Source of the DNA: Phenylobacterium immobile (ATCC 35973)
Lineage (GTDB): Bacteria > Pseudomonadota > Alphaproteobacteria > Caulobacterales > Caulobacteraceae
Assembly (NCBI RefSeq): GCF_001375595.1
Contig: NZ_CVJQ01000001.1
Coordinates: 930,001 to 994,000 of the forward strand
Direction: 5' to 3'
DNA length: 64,000 nucleotides
Below are positions 28,419-38,540 of the stretch, piece by piece. Under the pieces are notes generated by a model. It ran no database searches. It saw only the letters and a program-made list of their open reading frames with translations, and was not told the origin of the DNA. Every line of letters begins with the position of its first letter. The first letter of the stretch is position 1. The translations under genes were made by a program, and so were the position numbers.

Positions 28419-29990
28419 TTATTCCGCGGCCAATGCTCCGGGCGCCACAGGTTTCCACACCAGCTTGGGCTTTCGCGCCGCCAGGGTCTCGTCCAGGCGA
28501 CCGAGCGGCGCCAGATGCGGGGCGCCGCGGAAGCGCTCGACGTCGCCAGCCTTCGCCGCCTGAGCCAGGGCGCGGAGCGCGCCGCAGAAGCGGTCCAGCT
28601 CGGCCTTGGATTCGGTCTCGGTCGGCTCGATCAGCATCGCGCCATGGACCACAAGCGGAAAATACATGGTCATGGGGTGGAAGCCCTCGTCGATCATCGC
28701 CTTGGCGAAATCGAGCGTGGTGATCTCCGTGCCCTTCAGCCAGCTGTCGTCGAACAGGGCCTCGTGCATGCAGGGCCCCTCCGGGAAGGCCGGGCTCATG
28801 ACGTCGCTGAGGCTGGCCTTGATGTAATTGGCGTTCAGCACGGCGTCCTCGGCCACCTGCCGCAGGCCGTCGGCCCCGTGGCTCAACATGTAGGCGTAGG
28901 CGCGGACGAACATGCCCATCTGGCCGTGGAAGGCGGTCATCCGGCCAAAGGTCTGGGCCGCCGGCCCTTCCGCCTCCTCGACCAGACGGAATCCGCCCTC
29001 GTCGCTCACGACCCAGGGCGTGGGCGCGAAGGCCGCCAGCGCGGCCGACAGAACCACGGGCCCCGCGCCCGGCCCGCCGCCGCCGTGCGGCGTGGAAAAG
29101 GTCTTGTGCAGGTTGATGTGCATGGCGTCCACACCCAGGTCGCCCGGCCGCACCCGACCCACAATGGCGTTGAAGTTGGCACCGTCGCAGTAGAAGTAGG
29201 CGCCGGCCTCATGGGTCAGCCGGGCGATCTCGATCACGTCGCGTTCGAAGAGGCCGCAGGTGTTGGGATTGGTCACCATGATGGCGGCCACGTCGGGGCC
29301 CAGCTTCTCCGCCAGGTCGGCCAGATCCACCCGTCCGTCCGCCGTCTGGGCGATCTCTTGCACCGAATAGCCGACGAAGGCCGCGGTGGCCGGGTTCGTG
29401 CCGTGGGCCGAGGTGGGGGTGAGCACCCGCTTGCGATGGCCGTTTCCCGCCGCCTCGTGCGCGGCCTTGATGGCCAGGAGGCCGCACAGTTCGCCGTGGG
29501 CCCCGGCCTTGGGCGAGAGCGCCACCGCCGGCATGCCGGTCAGGGTCTTCAGCCAGTGCGCGAGGCCGTCCATCAGCGTCAGCGCGCCCTGGGTGGTCGA
29601 TTGCGGCTGAAGCGGGTGGAGGTCGGCGAAGCCGGCCAGCCGGGCCAGCTTCTCGTTCAGCCGCGGGTTGTGCTTCATGGTGCACGAGCCCAGCGGATAG
29701 AGCGCCAAGTCGATGGCGTGGTTCTTCTGGCTCAGCCGCACATAGTGGCGCACGGCCTCCGGCTCGGAGAGCCCGGGTAGGCCGATAGGCGCTGACCGCA
29801 CCAGGTCGCCCAGGTCGGAGGCGTCTTCGCTGGCGGGCTCGATGTCGACGCCGGTCTTGTCCCAGCCGTCCAGCTCAAACAGTAGCGGTTCGTCCTGCAG
29901 CAGGCCGCGCGCGCCGGTCAGCGAGGTGAAACCCGCCGGGTCGTTGGCGCCTTGAGGTTGGGTGGGGCGGCCCACGGAATTCATGCTCAT
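28419..29990 (-). CDS. gcvPB: Glycine dehydrogenase (decarboxylating) subunit 2
   Basis: A 523-residue PLP-binding half of the split P-protein. The cofactor Lys is in HINLHKTFSTPHGGGGPG, and the LGSCTMKHNPR motif is typical. With GcvPA it decarboxylates glycine and passes aminomethyl to lipoyl-GcvH. The N-terminal LLQDEPLLFELDGWDKTGVD is the normal start of subunit 2. The ATG overlaps the gcvPA stop (TGATG). It is last in the gcvT-H-PA-PB order. Confidence 0.96.
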   Translation of the reverse strand: MSMNSVGRPTQPQGANDPAGFTSLTGARGLLQDEPLLFELDGWDKTGVDIEPASEDASDLGDLVRSAPIGLPGLSEPEAVRHYVRLSQKNHAIDLALYPLGSCTMKHNPRLNEKLARLAGFADLHPLQPQSTTQGALTLMDGLAHWLKTLTGMPAVALSPKAGAHGELCGLLAIKAAHEAAGNGHRKRVLTPTSAHGTNPATAAFVGYSVQEIAQTADGRVDLADLAEKLGPDVAAIMVTNPNTCGLFERDVIEIARLTHEAGAYFYCDGANFNAIVGRVRPGDLGVDAMHINLHKTFSTPHGGGGPGAGPVVLSAALAAFAPTPWVVSDEGGFRLVEEAEGPAAQTFGRMTAFHGQMGMFVRAYAYMLSHGADGLRQVAEDAVLNANYIKASLSDVMSPAFPEGPCMHEALFDDSWLKGTEITTLDFAKAMIDEGFHPMTMYFPLVVHGAMLIEPTETESKAELDRFCGALRALAQAAKAGDVERFRGAPHLAPLGRLDETLAARKPKLVWKPVAPGALAAE

Positions 29991-31333
29991 CAGCCGATCC
30001 TTCCGCGGAGCGCGTGGACAAGAGCCGCGATGTCGTCGCGGGTGGTGGTCTCGGTGGCGGCCAGTAGAAGGACGTCGTCCATGCGCGCCGTGGGATCCAG
30101 CCTGGAGAACGGCACGCCGGCCATGATCCCGTCGGCGGCCAGGGCCTCGACCAGGGCGGCGGCCTCGCCGGGCACGCGGACGGCCAGTTCGTTGAACATC
30201 CGCGGCGTCAGCACCTCGACGCCGTGCACGCCGTCGAGCGCGGTGCGCAGCTCCCGCGCCCGGCTGTGGTTGACAAGGGCCAGTTCGCGCAGGCCCGTCT
30301 CGCCCAGCAGGGTCATGTGGATCGTGAAGGCCAGCGCGCAGAGGCCGGAGTTGGTGCAGATGTTCGACGTCGCCTTTTCACGGCGGATGTGCTGCTCGCG
30401 GGTCGACAGCGTCAGGACGAAGCCGCGGCGGCCGTCGGCGTCCACCGTCTCGCCCGCGATGCGGCCCGGCATCTGCCGCACCAGCTTCTCGCGCGCGGCG
30501 AAGAGGCCGAGATAGGGGCCGCCGAAGTTCAGGCCGTTGCCGATCGACTGGCCCTCGGCCACAGCGATGTCGGCGCCCATTTCACCGGGCGATTTCAAAA
30601 GCCCGAACGCCAGCGCCTCGGTGGTCACGGTGACCAGCAGGGCGCCGGCGGCGTGCGCCGCCTGGGCCAGCGGCGAGGCGTCGGAAACGGCCCCGAACAC
30701 ATTGGGCGTCTGGACCACCACGCAGGCGGTGGCCTCGTCGATCGCCGCGGCCACCGCCGCGGCGTCATCAATGGCGGCCGGGAGGCGCACGATCATCATG
30801 CCCTCGGCGCGGGCGATGGTCTCGATGACGGCGGCGTAGTGCGGATGCAGGCCGCCCGACAGGATCGCCTTGTCCCGGCGGGTGACGCGCTGGGCCATCA
30901 TCACCGCCTCCGCCGCGGCGGTGGAGCCATCGTACATCGAGGCGTTGGCGACCTCGAGCCCGGTCAGGGCGGCGACCTGGGTCTGGAATTCGAACAGCGC
31001 CTGCAGGGACCCCTGGGTGATCTCCGGCTGGTAGGGGGTGTAGCTGGTCAGGAATTCCGAACGCTGGATCAGATGGTCCACGGTGGCGGGGACGTGGTGG
31101 CGATAGGCCCCGGCCCCGCAGAAGAACGGTCCCGCGCCCGCCGGCCGGTTCTGCGCCGCCAGCGCCGCCAGCGCCCGCTCCACCGCCATCTCGCTCTGGT
31201 GCAGCGGCAGGTCGAAGAGGTCGCGGGCGCGTGCGGCTTCAGGCACGTCCACAAACAGGGCGTCGATGTCGGGCGCGCCGATGGTCGCCAGCATGGCGGC
31301 GCGGTCGTCGGGCGTCAGCGGCAGGTAGCGCAT
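29990..31333 (-). CDS. gcvPA: Glycine dehydrogenase (decarboxylating) subunit 1
   Basis: A 447-residue partner subunit of the split P-protein. It begins [19 protein letters not shown] and contains [18 protein letters not shown] and [20 protein letters not shown], both standard for subunit 1. It lacks the PLP lysine, as expected. The start taken is ATG 31331-31333; a much longer open frame upstream runs through gcvH in another frame and is rejected. It lies 11 bp after gcvH. Confidence 0.96.
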   Translation of the reverse strand: MRYLPLTPDDRAAMLATIGAPDIDALFVDVPEAARARDLFDLPLHQSEMAVERALAALAAQNRPAGAGPFFCGAGAYRHHVPATVDHLIQRSEFLTSYTPYQPEITQGSLQALFEFQTQVAALTGLEVANASMYDGSTAAAEAVMMAQRVTRRDKAILSGGLHPHYAAVIETIARAEGMMIVRLPAAIDDAAAVAAAIDEATACVVVQTPNVFGAVSDASPLAQAAHAAGALLVTVTTEALAFGLLKSPGEMGADIAVAEGQSIGNGLNFGGPYLGLFAAREKLVRQMPGRIAGETVDADGRRGFVLTLSTREQHIRREKATSNICTNSGLCALAFTIHMTLLGETGLRELALVNHSRARELRTALDGVHGVEVLTPRMFNELAVRVPGEAAALVEALAADGIMAGVPFSRLDPTARMDDVLLLAATETTTRDDIAALVHALRGRIG

Positions 31334-31344
31334 GGTTGTCAGCC

Positions 31345-31710
31345 TCAGAGGGTCTGGAGGTAGGCTTCGTAGGCGTCGCGATCCATCAGGGCCTCGACCT
31401 CGGCGGCGTCGGCGATGCGCACCTTGGCGAACCAGCCGGCCGCTTCCGGCGCGGCGTTCACGGTCTCCGGCGCATCGACCACCTCGGCGTTGGTCTCGAC
31501 CACCTCGCCGCTGATCGGCGCATAGACATCGGAGGCCGCCTTGACGCTCTCGACCACGGCGAAGGCGTCGCCGGCCTTCACCGTCTTGCCGACGCTCGGG
31601 GTCTCGACGAAGACGACGTCGCCCAGCTGTTCGGCGGCGTAGGCGGTGACGCCGATGGTGGCGATGTCGCCAGAGAGTTCGACCCACTCGTGGTCCTTGG
31701 TGAAGCGCAT
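31345..31710 (-). CDS. gcvH: Glycine cleavage system H protein
   Basis: A 121-residue lipoyl carrier that shuttles the aminomethyl group between P, T and L proteins. The lipoylation site is Lys in [19 protein letters not shown]. The N-terminus [10 protein letters not shown] is characteristic. The ATG at 31708-31710 is preferred over one five codons upstream because it gives the standard MRFTKDHEW start. It lies 11 bp after gcvT. Confidence 0.96.
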   Translation of the reverse strand: MRFTKDHEWVELSGDIATIGVTAYAAEQLGDVVFVETPSVGKTVKAGDAFAVVESVKAASDVYAPISGEVVETNAEVVDAPETVNAAPEAAGWFAKVRIADAAEVEALMDRDAYEAYLQTL

Positions 31711-31721
31711 GACGGGTCTCC

Positions 31722-32834
31722 TCAAACCTTGCGGGCGTAGCGATGGGGGACGAAGGGCGGTTCCACGACCTCGCAGGGCTGCGAGCGTCCGCGGACGATG
31801 ACATTGAGGCGCTGGCCCGCCTGGGCGAGGCCTGGAGGGGCGAAGCCGAGGGCCACGCCTTGCTTCAGGCAGGGAGAATGGCCGCCTGAGGTGATGCGAC
31901 CCACGACGGCGCCGGTCTCGTCAGCGATCTCGGCGCCTTCCCGTGCCGGCGCGCCTTCCAGCACCTTCAGGGCGACGCGGACGCGGGTGAGGTCGCCGGC
32001 CAACTCGCGGGCGATCCGCGCCGCGCCAGGGAAGTCACCCGCCGCCAGGCGCTTCTTCGAGATGGCGAAGCCCAGACCGGCTTCGATGGGGCTGACCGTC
32101 TCGTCCAGGTCGTGGCCATAGAGCGGCAGGCCCGCCTCCAGGCGCAGGGAATCGCGTGCGCCCAGGCCGATCGGGCGCACCCGTTGGTCCTCCAGCAAGG
32201 TCGCCCAGACGCGCTCAGCCTCTCTGGCCGGCAGGGAAATCTCAAACCCGTCCTCGCCGGTGTAGCCTGAGCGCGAAACGATCAGGTCGCAGCCGAACCC
32301 TGACAGCACGGCGGAGTCCATGAAGGCCAGCCGCAGGGCTTCGGGGACGTGGACGGCGAAGGCCTCTGCGGCCCTTGGCCCCTGCAGGGCGATCAGCGCG
32401 CGGTCCTCCAGGACCTGCAAAGCGCCTTCCGGACCCAGACCCTTCGCCAGGAGCGCGAAGTCGGCGTCCTTGCAGGCGCCGTTGACCACGACGAACAGGC
32501 CGTTGTCGTCCGGCCGCGCGGCCATAAGATCGTCGAGGACGCCGCCCGCCTCATTCAACAGCACCGAATAGCGCTGTCGGCCGACCTTCAGGCCCCGGAA
32601 GTCGCCAGGTGTCAGGCGTTCGAAAGCCCGGAAGGGATCGGCGCCCGTAATCCGCGCCTGACCCATGTGGGAGACATCGAAGAGGCCCGCGCTCTCACGG
32701 GTCCAGAGATGCTCCTTCAGCACGCCGTCGGCGTACTGCACGGGCATGTCGTAGCCAGCGAAGGCGACCATGCGCGCGCCAGCGGCCAGATGCGCGGCGT
32801 GGAGCGGCGTGGTCTTTAAATGGGTTTCGGACAA
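31722..32834 (-). CDS. gcvT: Aminomethyltransferase (glycine cleavage T protein)
   Basis: A 370-residue enzyme that transfers the methylene group from aminomethyl-GcvH to tetrahydrofolate, releasing ammonia. Visible are [52 protein letters not shown] (folate-binding) and the C-terminal [11 protein letters not shown]. The start chosen is TTG at 32832-32834 ([10 protein letters not shown]), with GGAG 8 bases upstream. No ATG or GTG exists nearby in frame. It is first in the operon, just below a tandem glycine riboswitch. Confidence 0.93.
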   Translation of the reverse strand: MSETHLKTTPLHAAHLAAGARMVAFAGYDMPVQYADGVLKEHLWTRESAGLFDVSHMGQARITGADPFRAFERLTPGDFRGLKVGRQRYSVLLNEAGGVLDDLMAARPDDNGLFVVVNGACKDADFALLAKGLGPEGALQVLEDRALIALQGPRAAEAFAVHVPEALRLAFMDSAVLSGFGCDLIVSRSGYTGEDGFEISLPAREAERVWATLLEDQRVRPIGLGARDSLRLEAGLPLYGHDLDETVSPIEAGLGFAISKKRLAAGDFPGAARIARELAGDLTRVRVALKVLEGAPAREGAEIADETGAVVGRITSGGHSPCLKQGVALGFAPPGLAQAGQRLNVIVRGRSQPCEVVEPPFVPHRYARKV

Positions 32835-32870
32835 CAGACGGACTCCGGGCTGGCCGCGACGGAAACTCCG

Positions 32871-33080
32871 CCGCAAGCGCCCCCGCTGTCCTTGGGCCTG
32901 AGAGATTCCGGCCGGACCGATGGTGAGGCCCGACCTTGCTCCTTCGGCGAGCGGCCTTGCGGCCGCTGCTTTCCAGCGTGCATCAGCCCTCGCGGTCCTT
33001 TTGCCTGAGCGTTTCCGGGGCGGTTGCGCCTTCGGCTCCGGACGAATCCGGTCTCTCCCGCGAGAGTTGTCCAAGGCTGA
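32871..33080 (-). promoter_or_regulatory. Tandem glycine riboswitch controlling gcvT-H-PA-PB
   Basis: Two glycine aptamers read on the minus strand. Aptamer 1 starts near ACTCTCGCGGGAGAG (about 33070) and has GCCGAAGGCGCAA, then AAACGCTCAGGCAAAAGGACCGCG. Aptamer 2 has GCCGAAGGAGCAA, then AATCTCTCAGGCCCAAGGAC and closes near 32878. The CCGAAGG..GCAA and CTCAGGC..AAGGAC pairs are the hallmark of the class. It probably turns the operon on when glycine is abundant, as known for gcvT riboswitches. A TTGACTCC element about 25 bp upstream (33095-33102) may be the promoter -35. Confidence 0.93.
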
Positions 33081-33155
33081 GTGAAGCGAGAGGCGGAGTC
33101 AACGCGCAGAGTTCGGAACAGGCGCGAGTCCCTGAGGGTTCGACCTGCGCCCGAT

Positions 33156-33497
33156 CTAGCGCACCAGCTTGAGCGTCGCGGTGATCGCATCGACCTTGGC
33201 GGGAAGATCCGGGCCGATGCCGACGCAGGTCGCCGTGCCGGGCTTCAGCACCGTTCGGCCGGCGTCACGGACCAGCATGGTTGGCACGCCGGCCGCCTCG
33301 GCCTGGGCATGCAGGTCCAGAAGCGCGGCCTCATCGACGCAGCGCAACACGATTTTCGGCATGCCCTTCTGCAGCCAGCCGACCTGCTGTTCGCGGTCGG
33401 CCTGCAGGAAGCCGCCCACCGCGCCGTGCGCCACCTGCGCCGCCATCTTGCCGGGCGGCAGCTCCAGCGCCTGGTTGACGACGATGACCTGCTTCAT
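33156..33497 (-). CDS. Peptidyl-tRNA hydrolase, PTH2 family
   Basis: A 113-residue protein with the PTH2 fold rather than the usual bacterial Pth. The signature is KMAAQVAHGAV near residue 17, followed by MPKIVLRCVDEAALLDL, MLVRDAGRTVLKPGT and TCVGIGP. PTH2 enzymes recycle peptidyl-tRNA and are typical of archaea and eukaryotes, with scattered bacterial members. The ATG overlaps the stop of the upstream 54-residue gene. It is divergent in layout from nothing and lies upstream of the glycine riboswitch on the same strand. Confidence 0.85.
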   Translation of the reverse strand: MKQVIVVNQALELPPGKMAAQVAHGAVGGFLQADREQQVGWLQKGMPKIVLRCVDEAALLDLHAQAEAAGVPTMLVRDAGRTVLKPGTATCVGIGPDLPAKVDAITATLKLVR

Positions 33498-33658
33498 TTC
33501 TTGGCGAGGTCCGGCCGCGAGGCGAGGAACGCGGCCTTCTCAGCCGCGCTCAGCACCTTCGCCTTCTGCTGCCGCGACACCTTCGGCGTCGGCGGCGCGT
33601 AGGTCTTCGTCGGCGTTTTCGGCTTCAGATCGGCGAGGCTTTTGATCGGCGGTTTCAT
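33494..33658 (-). CDS. Small basic protein, 54 aa, upstream of PTH2
   Basis: Read from ATG at 33656-33658: MKPPIKSLADLKPK..., rich in Lys, Pro and Ala, ending ...ASRPDLAKK. It has no membrane segment. The stop codon TGA overlaps the ATG of the PTH2 gene (ATGA), so the two are translationally coupled. That coupling is the main reason to accept such a short gene. Lys/Pro composition suggests nucleic acid or ribosome binding, which is only a guess. Function unknown. Confidence 0.6.
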   Translation of the reverse strand: MKPPIKSLADLKPKTPTKTYAPPTPKVSRQQKAKVLSAAEKAAFLASRPDLAKK

Positions 33659-33762
33659 AGCTCCATCATCGCAGAGAACTACGATGGATGCGCGGATAAG
33701 CTTGGCTCTCGACGAAGCTTGCTTCTCCTGCCAGCATCGTCGGCGCTGTCGGGGGAGAGCAG

Positions 33763-34761
33763 ATGACGGACGCGACGACGCAGACTGAAGGCTCCATCAC
33801 ATTCGCAGAAGATTTCGACCTGAAATCTTTTTTCAAGCTCAGTCTCATCACGGGTTTTCTCACGGTCATTACCCTGGGAATCTACGCACCCTGGGGATTC
33901 ACGCGAGTTCTCAAGGCGCTTGCAGCCTCGGTGAGGATTAACGGTGACCCGCTGGCTTACGACGGAAAGGGCTTTCACCTGTTTCTTGGCGGGTGGGCGC
34001 TCCTGCTCGTATGTTACGGGCCGATCGTTTTCCTGATCGTCGGTTCAGGCGGGCGGCTCGCCCTTCCATGGGTCCTGCCGTGGATAGTGATCGCAAGTTT
34101 TCTGGCGTTCGCCGCTGGCTATGTCCTGCTGCGCTACCTTGCAGGCCACACACTCTGGCGCGGCGCGCGCTTTGCGCTGGCGGGTTCGCCGGTCGCCTTT
34201 GCGCTGAAGGCCTGGGTGCTGATGCTGCTCTCGGGGATCTCGCTTCTTTGGTACCTGCCAGCCGCGTACCGGCTGCTGTCTGAGCATGTGATCAGCCGGC
34301 TCTCGATCGGCGACCAGCCTTTCGCCTTCGATATGACGCAGGCGAAGAGCGTGCCGGTCTATCCCATGTTCGCCGTCTACTGGGCGGGGATGGTGCTGAC
34401 CAACGGCTTGCCGATGGCGTTCTCGAACGGGTCTGCGGCCGGCGCCAGCCTGGTCGGCATGATCGTCCTCGTGGCGATGGAGCAGCCCTTCGTCGCCGCG
34501 CTCGCCAAGGCCATAGCGCGCGGGACGAGCTTCGACAGCGCGCGCTTCAGCCTCAAAATCGATGTGGTGGAAATGATCGGTATGGCGCTGGCTTGCTTCG
34601 CACTCATCATTTTGTCGCTTGGCCTGTTCCTGCCCGTGGCGATGGCGATCGTCTTGCGGTTCTATGTCCGGCGGCTGCACAGCGAAGGCGCTGCGGATCT
34701 TGCGTTGATCCGCCCTGGCGGCCCGGCGCCGAACCTCAAGGCGCTGCTTTTCTCGGCCTGA
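33763..34761 (+). CDS. YjgN/DUF898-family membrane protein
   Basis: A 332-residue polytopic inner-membrane protein with about six to eight hydrophobic segments. It starts with a soluble stretch, then SFFKLSLITGFLTVITLGIYAPWGFTRV, a pattern typical of DUF898/YjgN proteins (F..N..L...TLGIY..W...R). A W-rich extracytoplasmic loop and a PxF-type segment recur mid-protein. Function of the family is unknown. The stop is directly abutted by the stop of convergent argS, with no intervening base. Confidence 0.8.
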   Translation: MTDATTQTEGSITFAEDFDLKSFFKLSLITGFLTVITLGIYAPWGFTRVLKALAASVRINGDPLAYDGKGFHLFLGGWALLLVCYGPIVFLIVGSGGRLALPWVLPWIVIASFLAFAAGYVLLRYLAGHTLWRGARFALAGSPVAFALKAWVLMLLSGISLLWYLPAAYRLLSEHVISRLSIGDQPFAFDMTQAKSVPVYPMFAVYWAGMVLTNGLPMAFSNGSAAGASLVGMIVLVAMEQPFVAALAKAIARGTSFDSARFSLKIDVVEMIGMALACFALIILSLGLFLPVAMAIVLRFYVRRLHSEGAADLALIRPGGPAPNLKALLFSA

Positions 34762-36546
34762 CTACATCCGTTCCGGCGTCGCGATGCCGAGCAGGTCCAA
34801 CGCCAGTTCCAACTGGCGCAGCATCGTCGTCGCCAGGGCCAGGCGTGAAGAGCGGACAGCGGGTTCAGCGCCCATGATCGGGCAGGCGGCGTAGAACTTC
34901 GAGAAGGCCTGGGCCAGGCGGAAGGCGTGTTCGGCCAGGGCGTTGGGCGCCTTTTTGTCGTAGGCCTCGGCAAGCGCCGCCTCGAAGGCGTCGAGCGTCA
35001 GCGCCAGGTCGCGTTCGGCCGGCTCGCCGATCGTGATCGGGCCCGGTGTCACGCCCTCCGCCTCGGCGCGGCGCAGCAGGGATTTCACCCGCACCGCCTG
35101 GTAGAGCAGGTAGGGGCCTGTCTTACCCTCGAAGCTCATGAAGCGGTCGAGGTCGAAGACGTAGGAGGTGCCGCGGTAGTTCTGCAGGTCGGCGAACTTG
35201 AGCGCGGCGACGGCGACCTTGGCGGCGATGTCCTCGAAGGCCTCAGGGCTCAGGTCTTCACCCAGCTTGGCCTCGTGCAGCCGCTCGCGCGCCTTCTCCC
35301 GCGTCATCTCGATCAGGTCGCCGAGCTTGAGCACGCCGCCCTCGCGGGTCTTGAAGGGCTTGCCGTCGGTCCCGTTCATGGTGCCGAAGCCGACGTGCTC
35401 CAGCGCGCCTTCCGGGGCGTAGCCGGCCATGTAGGCGGCGCGGAAGACGATCTCGAAGTGGTCGGTCTGGCGCTGGTCGACGGCGTAGATGGTGAACTGC
35501 GGATCGAAGCTTTGCTTGCGGTCCAGGATCGTCGCCAGGTCGGTGGTGCCGTACATGGCCGAGCCTTCGGAGGACACCACCAGCAGGGGCGGCAGCTCGC
35601 GCTTGTCGCCCTGGCGGGCCACGCGGATGATCCGCGCGCCCTGGTCGTCGACCAGCAGGCCCTTGGCGTCCAGGTCCTCGACCATCGCCGGGATCAGGGG
35701 GTCGGCGTCGCTCTCGCCCTTCCACAGGTCGAAGGTGACGCCCAGGGACGCGAAGTCGCGCTCCAGCGCCACCCGGGTGACGCGGGCGAAACGCCGCCAC
35801 AGAATGTAGGCGCCGGGCGCCTTGGCCTGCAGCTCGGCGGTCAGCTTGCGGGCGCGGTCGCGGTAGTCCGGGTCGGCCTTCCCCTTCGCCGCAGCCTCGG
35901 GATAGAGCCGGTCGAGGTCGGCCAGGGTGACGGTCTCGAAGGTCTCGACGATCTGGTCGAGGTCGGCGTCGGGCGCGGCGTTCAGCCGCGCGACCTCGGC
36001 GGCGATGGCGGGGTTCTCGTCGCAGACCGCGCCGATCAGCAGGCCCATCTGGTAGCCCCAGTCGCCGAAATGGGCGTCGCCCAACACCTCGTCGCCGCGG
36101 AACCGGTAGAGCCGCTTCAGGCTCTCGCCGAGGATCGAGGAGCGCAGGTGGCCCACGTGCATGGGCTTGGCTACGTTCGGCCCGGCGTAGTCGATCATCA
36201 CCCGGCGCGGCGCCGCCAGGCGCTCGGCGCCGGTGCGCGGATCGTCAGCGATCGCCTGAGCGCGAGCGGCGATGAAGGCGTCGGCGACCTTCAGATTGAT
36301 GAAGCCCGGACCCGCGATGTCGACGCCGGCCAGACGCGGATCGCCGGCCAGCCGCTCAACCACCGCCTGGGCGATGTCGCGCGGCGGCTTGCCCAGGGCC
36401 TTGGCGGCGGCCATGGCGCCATTGGACTGGAAGTCGGCGAGGTCCGGCCGGTCGGACACGGTGACCCGGCCCACGCCTGCAGGCGCGCCAACGGCGGCGA
36501 AGGCGGCCTCGACCGCCTCGCCCAGCTGCCGTTTGAGGTCGGTCAT
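34762..36546 (-). CDS. argS: Arginyl-tRNA synthetase
   Basis: A 594-residue class I aminoacyl-tRNA synthetase. It has the N-terminal Add1-type tRNA D-loop recognition domain, the HIGH motif as [15 protein letters not shown], and the ArgRS anticodon-binding C-terminus ending in LGIATPERM. The typical KMSK lysine is replaced in many ArgRS by a related loop; here the region reads [14 protein letters not shown]. The start overlaps the upstream gene's stop by 4 bp (ATGA). Confidence 0.97.
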   Translation of the reverse strand: MTDLKRQLGEAVEAAFAAVGAPAGVGRVTVSDRPDLADFQSNGAMAAAKALGKPPRDIAQAVVERLAGDPRLAGVDIAGPGFINLKVADAFIAARAQAIADDPRTGAERLAAPRRVMIDYAGPNVAKPMHVGHLRSSILGESLKRLYRFRGDEVLGDAHFGDWGYQMGLLIGAVCDENPAIAAEVARLNAAPDADLDQIVETFETVTLADLDRLYPEAAAKGKADPDYRDRARKLTAELQAKAPGAYILWRRFARVTRVALERDFASLGVTFDLWKGESDADPLIPAMVEDLDAKGLLVDDQGARIIRVARQGDKRELPPLLVVSSEGSAMYGTTDLATILDRKQSFDPQFTIYAVDQRQTDHFEIVFRAAYMAGYAPEGALEHVGFGTMNGTDGKPFKTREGGVLKLGDLIEMTREKARERLHEAKLGEDLSPEAFEDIAAKVAVAALKFADLQNYRGTSYVFDLDRFMSFEGKTGPYLLYQAVRVKSLLRRAEAEGVTPGPITIGEPAERDLALTLDAFEAALAEAYDKKAPNALAEHAFRLAQAFSKFYAACPIMGAEPAVRSSRLALATTMLRQLELALDLLGIATPERM

Positions 36547-37232
36547 TGCGGTGCGGCGGCGCTCGTCGTGCCGGTCACAGCGCCCGTGCCGGCGGCGGCG
36601 CGGAAGCGTTTGCCGAAGCGGTTGAACTCGGCCATTTCCGGCGTGACGTCAAAACCGATCAGGATCTCGAAATTCCCGCCCGAAGTCGTGTCCTTGGCGC
36701 GGGGAATGACGATGTTGCTGATCTTCTCTGTGACGTAGATGCGGTCCTTGTCGCCAAACTTCGCCGGCAGGTCGAAGTACTGCTTGGTGATGACCATGGT
36801 GTTGCGCTCGGTCACCGCGATCCAATAGCGGTAGGTCTTTGAATTGCTGGTCGCCTGGGGGCCCTTGCCCAGCTGGAACAGCACATCCATCACCACCTTG
36901 ATCGGCTCATCGCCCCGATAGCTGCAGCCGGCGGAGATGCGCTCGATCTCCCCGGAATAGGCGACCGACGCGGTGGCCTCGCGGTTGTCCTTGAACTCCA
37001 CGTAGCGCGCGGCGTCGTAAAGGCTCTTCACGAACGGGCAGGGACCTGAGTTGCGCATGCCCGGCAGCGGCGCCTGCACAACATCCCATTCCTTGGAGCG
37101 CTGCTTCTTGGCGGCCTCGTCGGCCTGGGCCTGGCCATCGTCGCCGCCTCGCTGCGCATAGGCCGACGGCGCGGCCACGAGGGCGGCGGCGGCCAGGAAA
37201 AGGGCGATGGCGGAGCGGGCCAGACGGCGCAT
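36543..37232 (-). CDS. Exported protein of unknown function, 229 aa
   Basis: It carries a Sec signal peptide ([24 protein letters not shown], cleavage after AYA) and a mature domain of about 200 residues. It contains [16 protein letters not shown] and two Cys (CPF, CSY) that could form a disulfide. The central strand-rich part ([23 protein letters not shown]) looks like a beta-sandwich. I recognise no named family. Its stop overlaps the argS start (ATGA), so translation of argS may depend on it. That is odd for an exported protein and a housekeeping synthetase. Confidence 0.75.
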   Translation of the reverse strand: MRRLARSAIALFLAAAALVAAPSAYAQRGGDDGQAQADEAAKKQRSKEWDVVQAPLPGMRNSGPCPFVKSLYDAARYVEFKDNREATASVAYSGEIERISAGCSYRGDEPIKVVMDVLFQLGKGPQATSNSKTYRYWIAVTERNTMVITKQYFDLPAKFGDKDRIYVTEKISNIVIPRAKDTTSGGNFEILIGFDVTPEMAEFNRFGKRFRAAAGTGAVTGTTSAAAPQ

Positions 37233-37337
37233 GGACGGGGTCCTGGAGGAGATAGAGAAGCCTGCCCGTACTAAAGCCTAAAGAATGCGGCTGCAACGCG
37301 GCTGGAAACCGGGGCGTCGCGCGCCTATCCTTGGGCG

Positions 37338-38291
37338 ATGATCAAGCCCGCGCTGACCGTGCTTCTGGCCTCGCCGCGTGGCTTCTGCGCTGGCGTCGAC
37401 CGGGCCATCCAGATCGTCGAGCGTGCGCTTGAGACCTACGGCGCGCCGGTCTATGTGCGCCACGAGATCGTTCACAACCGCCACGTTGTCGGCCGCCTGC
37501 GCGCTTTGGGCGCGGTGTTCGTCGAGGAGCTGGACGAATGCCCGCCGGATCGCCCGGTGGTGTTCTCCGCCCACGGCGTGCCGAAGGCGGTCCCGGCGGA
37601 GGCGCGTGAACGCAAGATGCTGTTCCTCGACGCGACCTGCCCGCTGGTGTCCAAGGTCCATGTGGAGGCGCAGCGGCACTTCGAGGAGGGCCGCGAGATC
37701 GTCCTGATCGGCCACGCCGGCCATCCGGAGGTGGTGGGCACGCTGGGCCAGTTGCCGGACGGCGCCATCCACCTGATCGAGACCGTTGCGGACGCGCGCG
37801 CCTACGCGCCCAAGGATGGTGACAACGTCGCCTACGTCACCCAGACGACCCTGTCGGTGGACGACACTGCGGAGATCATCGAGACGCTGCGGGCGCGCTT
37901 CCCGGGGATCGCCGCGCCCTTCAAGGAAGATATCTGCTACGCCACCACCAACCGCCAGGATGGGGTGAAAGCGGTGGCCGCTCGGGCTGAGGTGCTGCTT
38001 GTGCTGGGGTCGGCCAATTCATCGAATTCCGTTCGCCTGGCCGAGGTCGCGCGCCGCGCCGGCGTGCGGGCTTCGCACCTGATCGACAGCGCCGACGCCC
38101 TGGATTTCGCCTGGCTGGAGGGCGCGCGCGTGGTTGGCGTCACCGCCGGGGCGTCAGCGCCTGAGATTCTGGTGGACGGTCTGATCGCCCGTCTCGCCGA
38201 GCGCTATGATGTGACCGTCGAGCACGTCGAGGTCGCCCGAGAGACGGTGAGCTTCAAGCTGCCGCGCGCTCTGGACGTGGCGGTCGGCTAG
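37338..38291 (+). CDS. ispH: 4-hydroxy-3-methylbut-2-enyl diphosphate reductase
   Basis: A 317-residue Fe-S enzyme catalysing the last step of the MEP pathway, making IPP and DMAPP. The three cluster cysteines are visible in [23 protein letters not shown] and [10 protein letters not shown]. The catalytic Glu/Thr region VTQTTLS and the SSNSVRL motif are also present. The ATG at 37338 follows the divergent exported-protein gene by 105 bp. It converges on the small DUF2093 gene. Confidence 0.97.
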   Translation: MIKPALTVLLASPRGFCAGVDRAIQIVERALETYGAPVYVRHEIVHNRHVVGRLRALGAVFVEELDECPPDRPVVFSAHGVPKAVPAEARERKMLFLDATCPLVSKVHVEAQRHFEEGREIVLIGHAGHPEVVGTLGQLPDGAIHLIETVADARAYAPKDGDNVAYVTQTTLSVDDTAEIIETLRARFPGIAAPFKEDICYATTNRQDGVKAVAARAEVLLVLGSANSSNSVRLAEVARRAGVRASHLIDSADALDFAWLEGARVVGVTAGASAPEILVDGLIARLAERYDVTVEHVEVARETVSFKLPRALDVAVG

Positions 38292-38294
38292 GCC

Positions 38295-38513
38295 TCAGCC
38301 GTTGAGTTCCTGCCAGCGCTTCAGCGCCTCGGCCGGGCCGGCGTAGGCTTCCTGTTCGGCGGCGCTCCAGTATCGCAGGGCGTCCAGTGGAATCTGCTTG
38401 CCGCTGACGGCGCACAGGACGTGGCGACCCGGGCGCAGAATGGCGAACTCGCCGTCGCCATAGTGCAGGACGGCCAGGTCAGAGCTGGAGAGGTTGCGGT
38501 CGTGGGCGTTCAT
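38295..38513 (-). CDS. DUF2093 domain protein, 72 aa
   Basis: A small soluble protein: LAVLHYGDGEFAILRPGRHVLCAVSG then IPLDALRYWSAAEQEAYAGP. This is the DUF2093 pattern (YLxGxFxVLRPGxxVxCAVTGxxIPLxxLRYWS). The family is nearly confined to alphaproteobacteria and often follows xseA, as it does here with a 27-bp gap. Its function is unknown; the linkage hints at a role with exonuclease VII or its RNA. Confidence 0.85.
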   Translation of the reverse strand: MNAHDRNLSSSDLAVLHYGDGEFAILRPGRHVLCAVSGKQIPLDALRYWSAAEQEAYAGPAEALKRWQELNG

Positions 38514-38540
38514 GAACGCTATTTAGGCCCTCCCGCGGCG

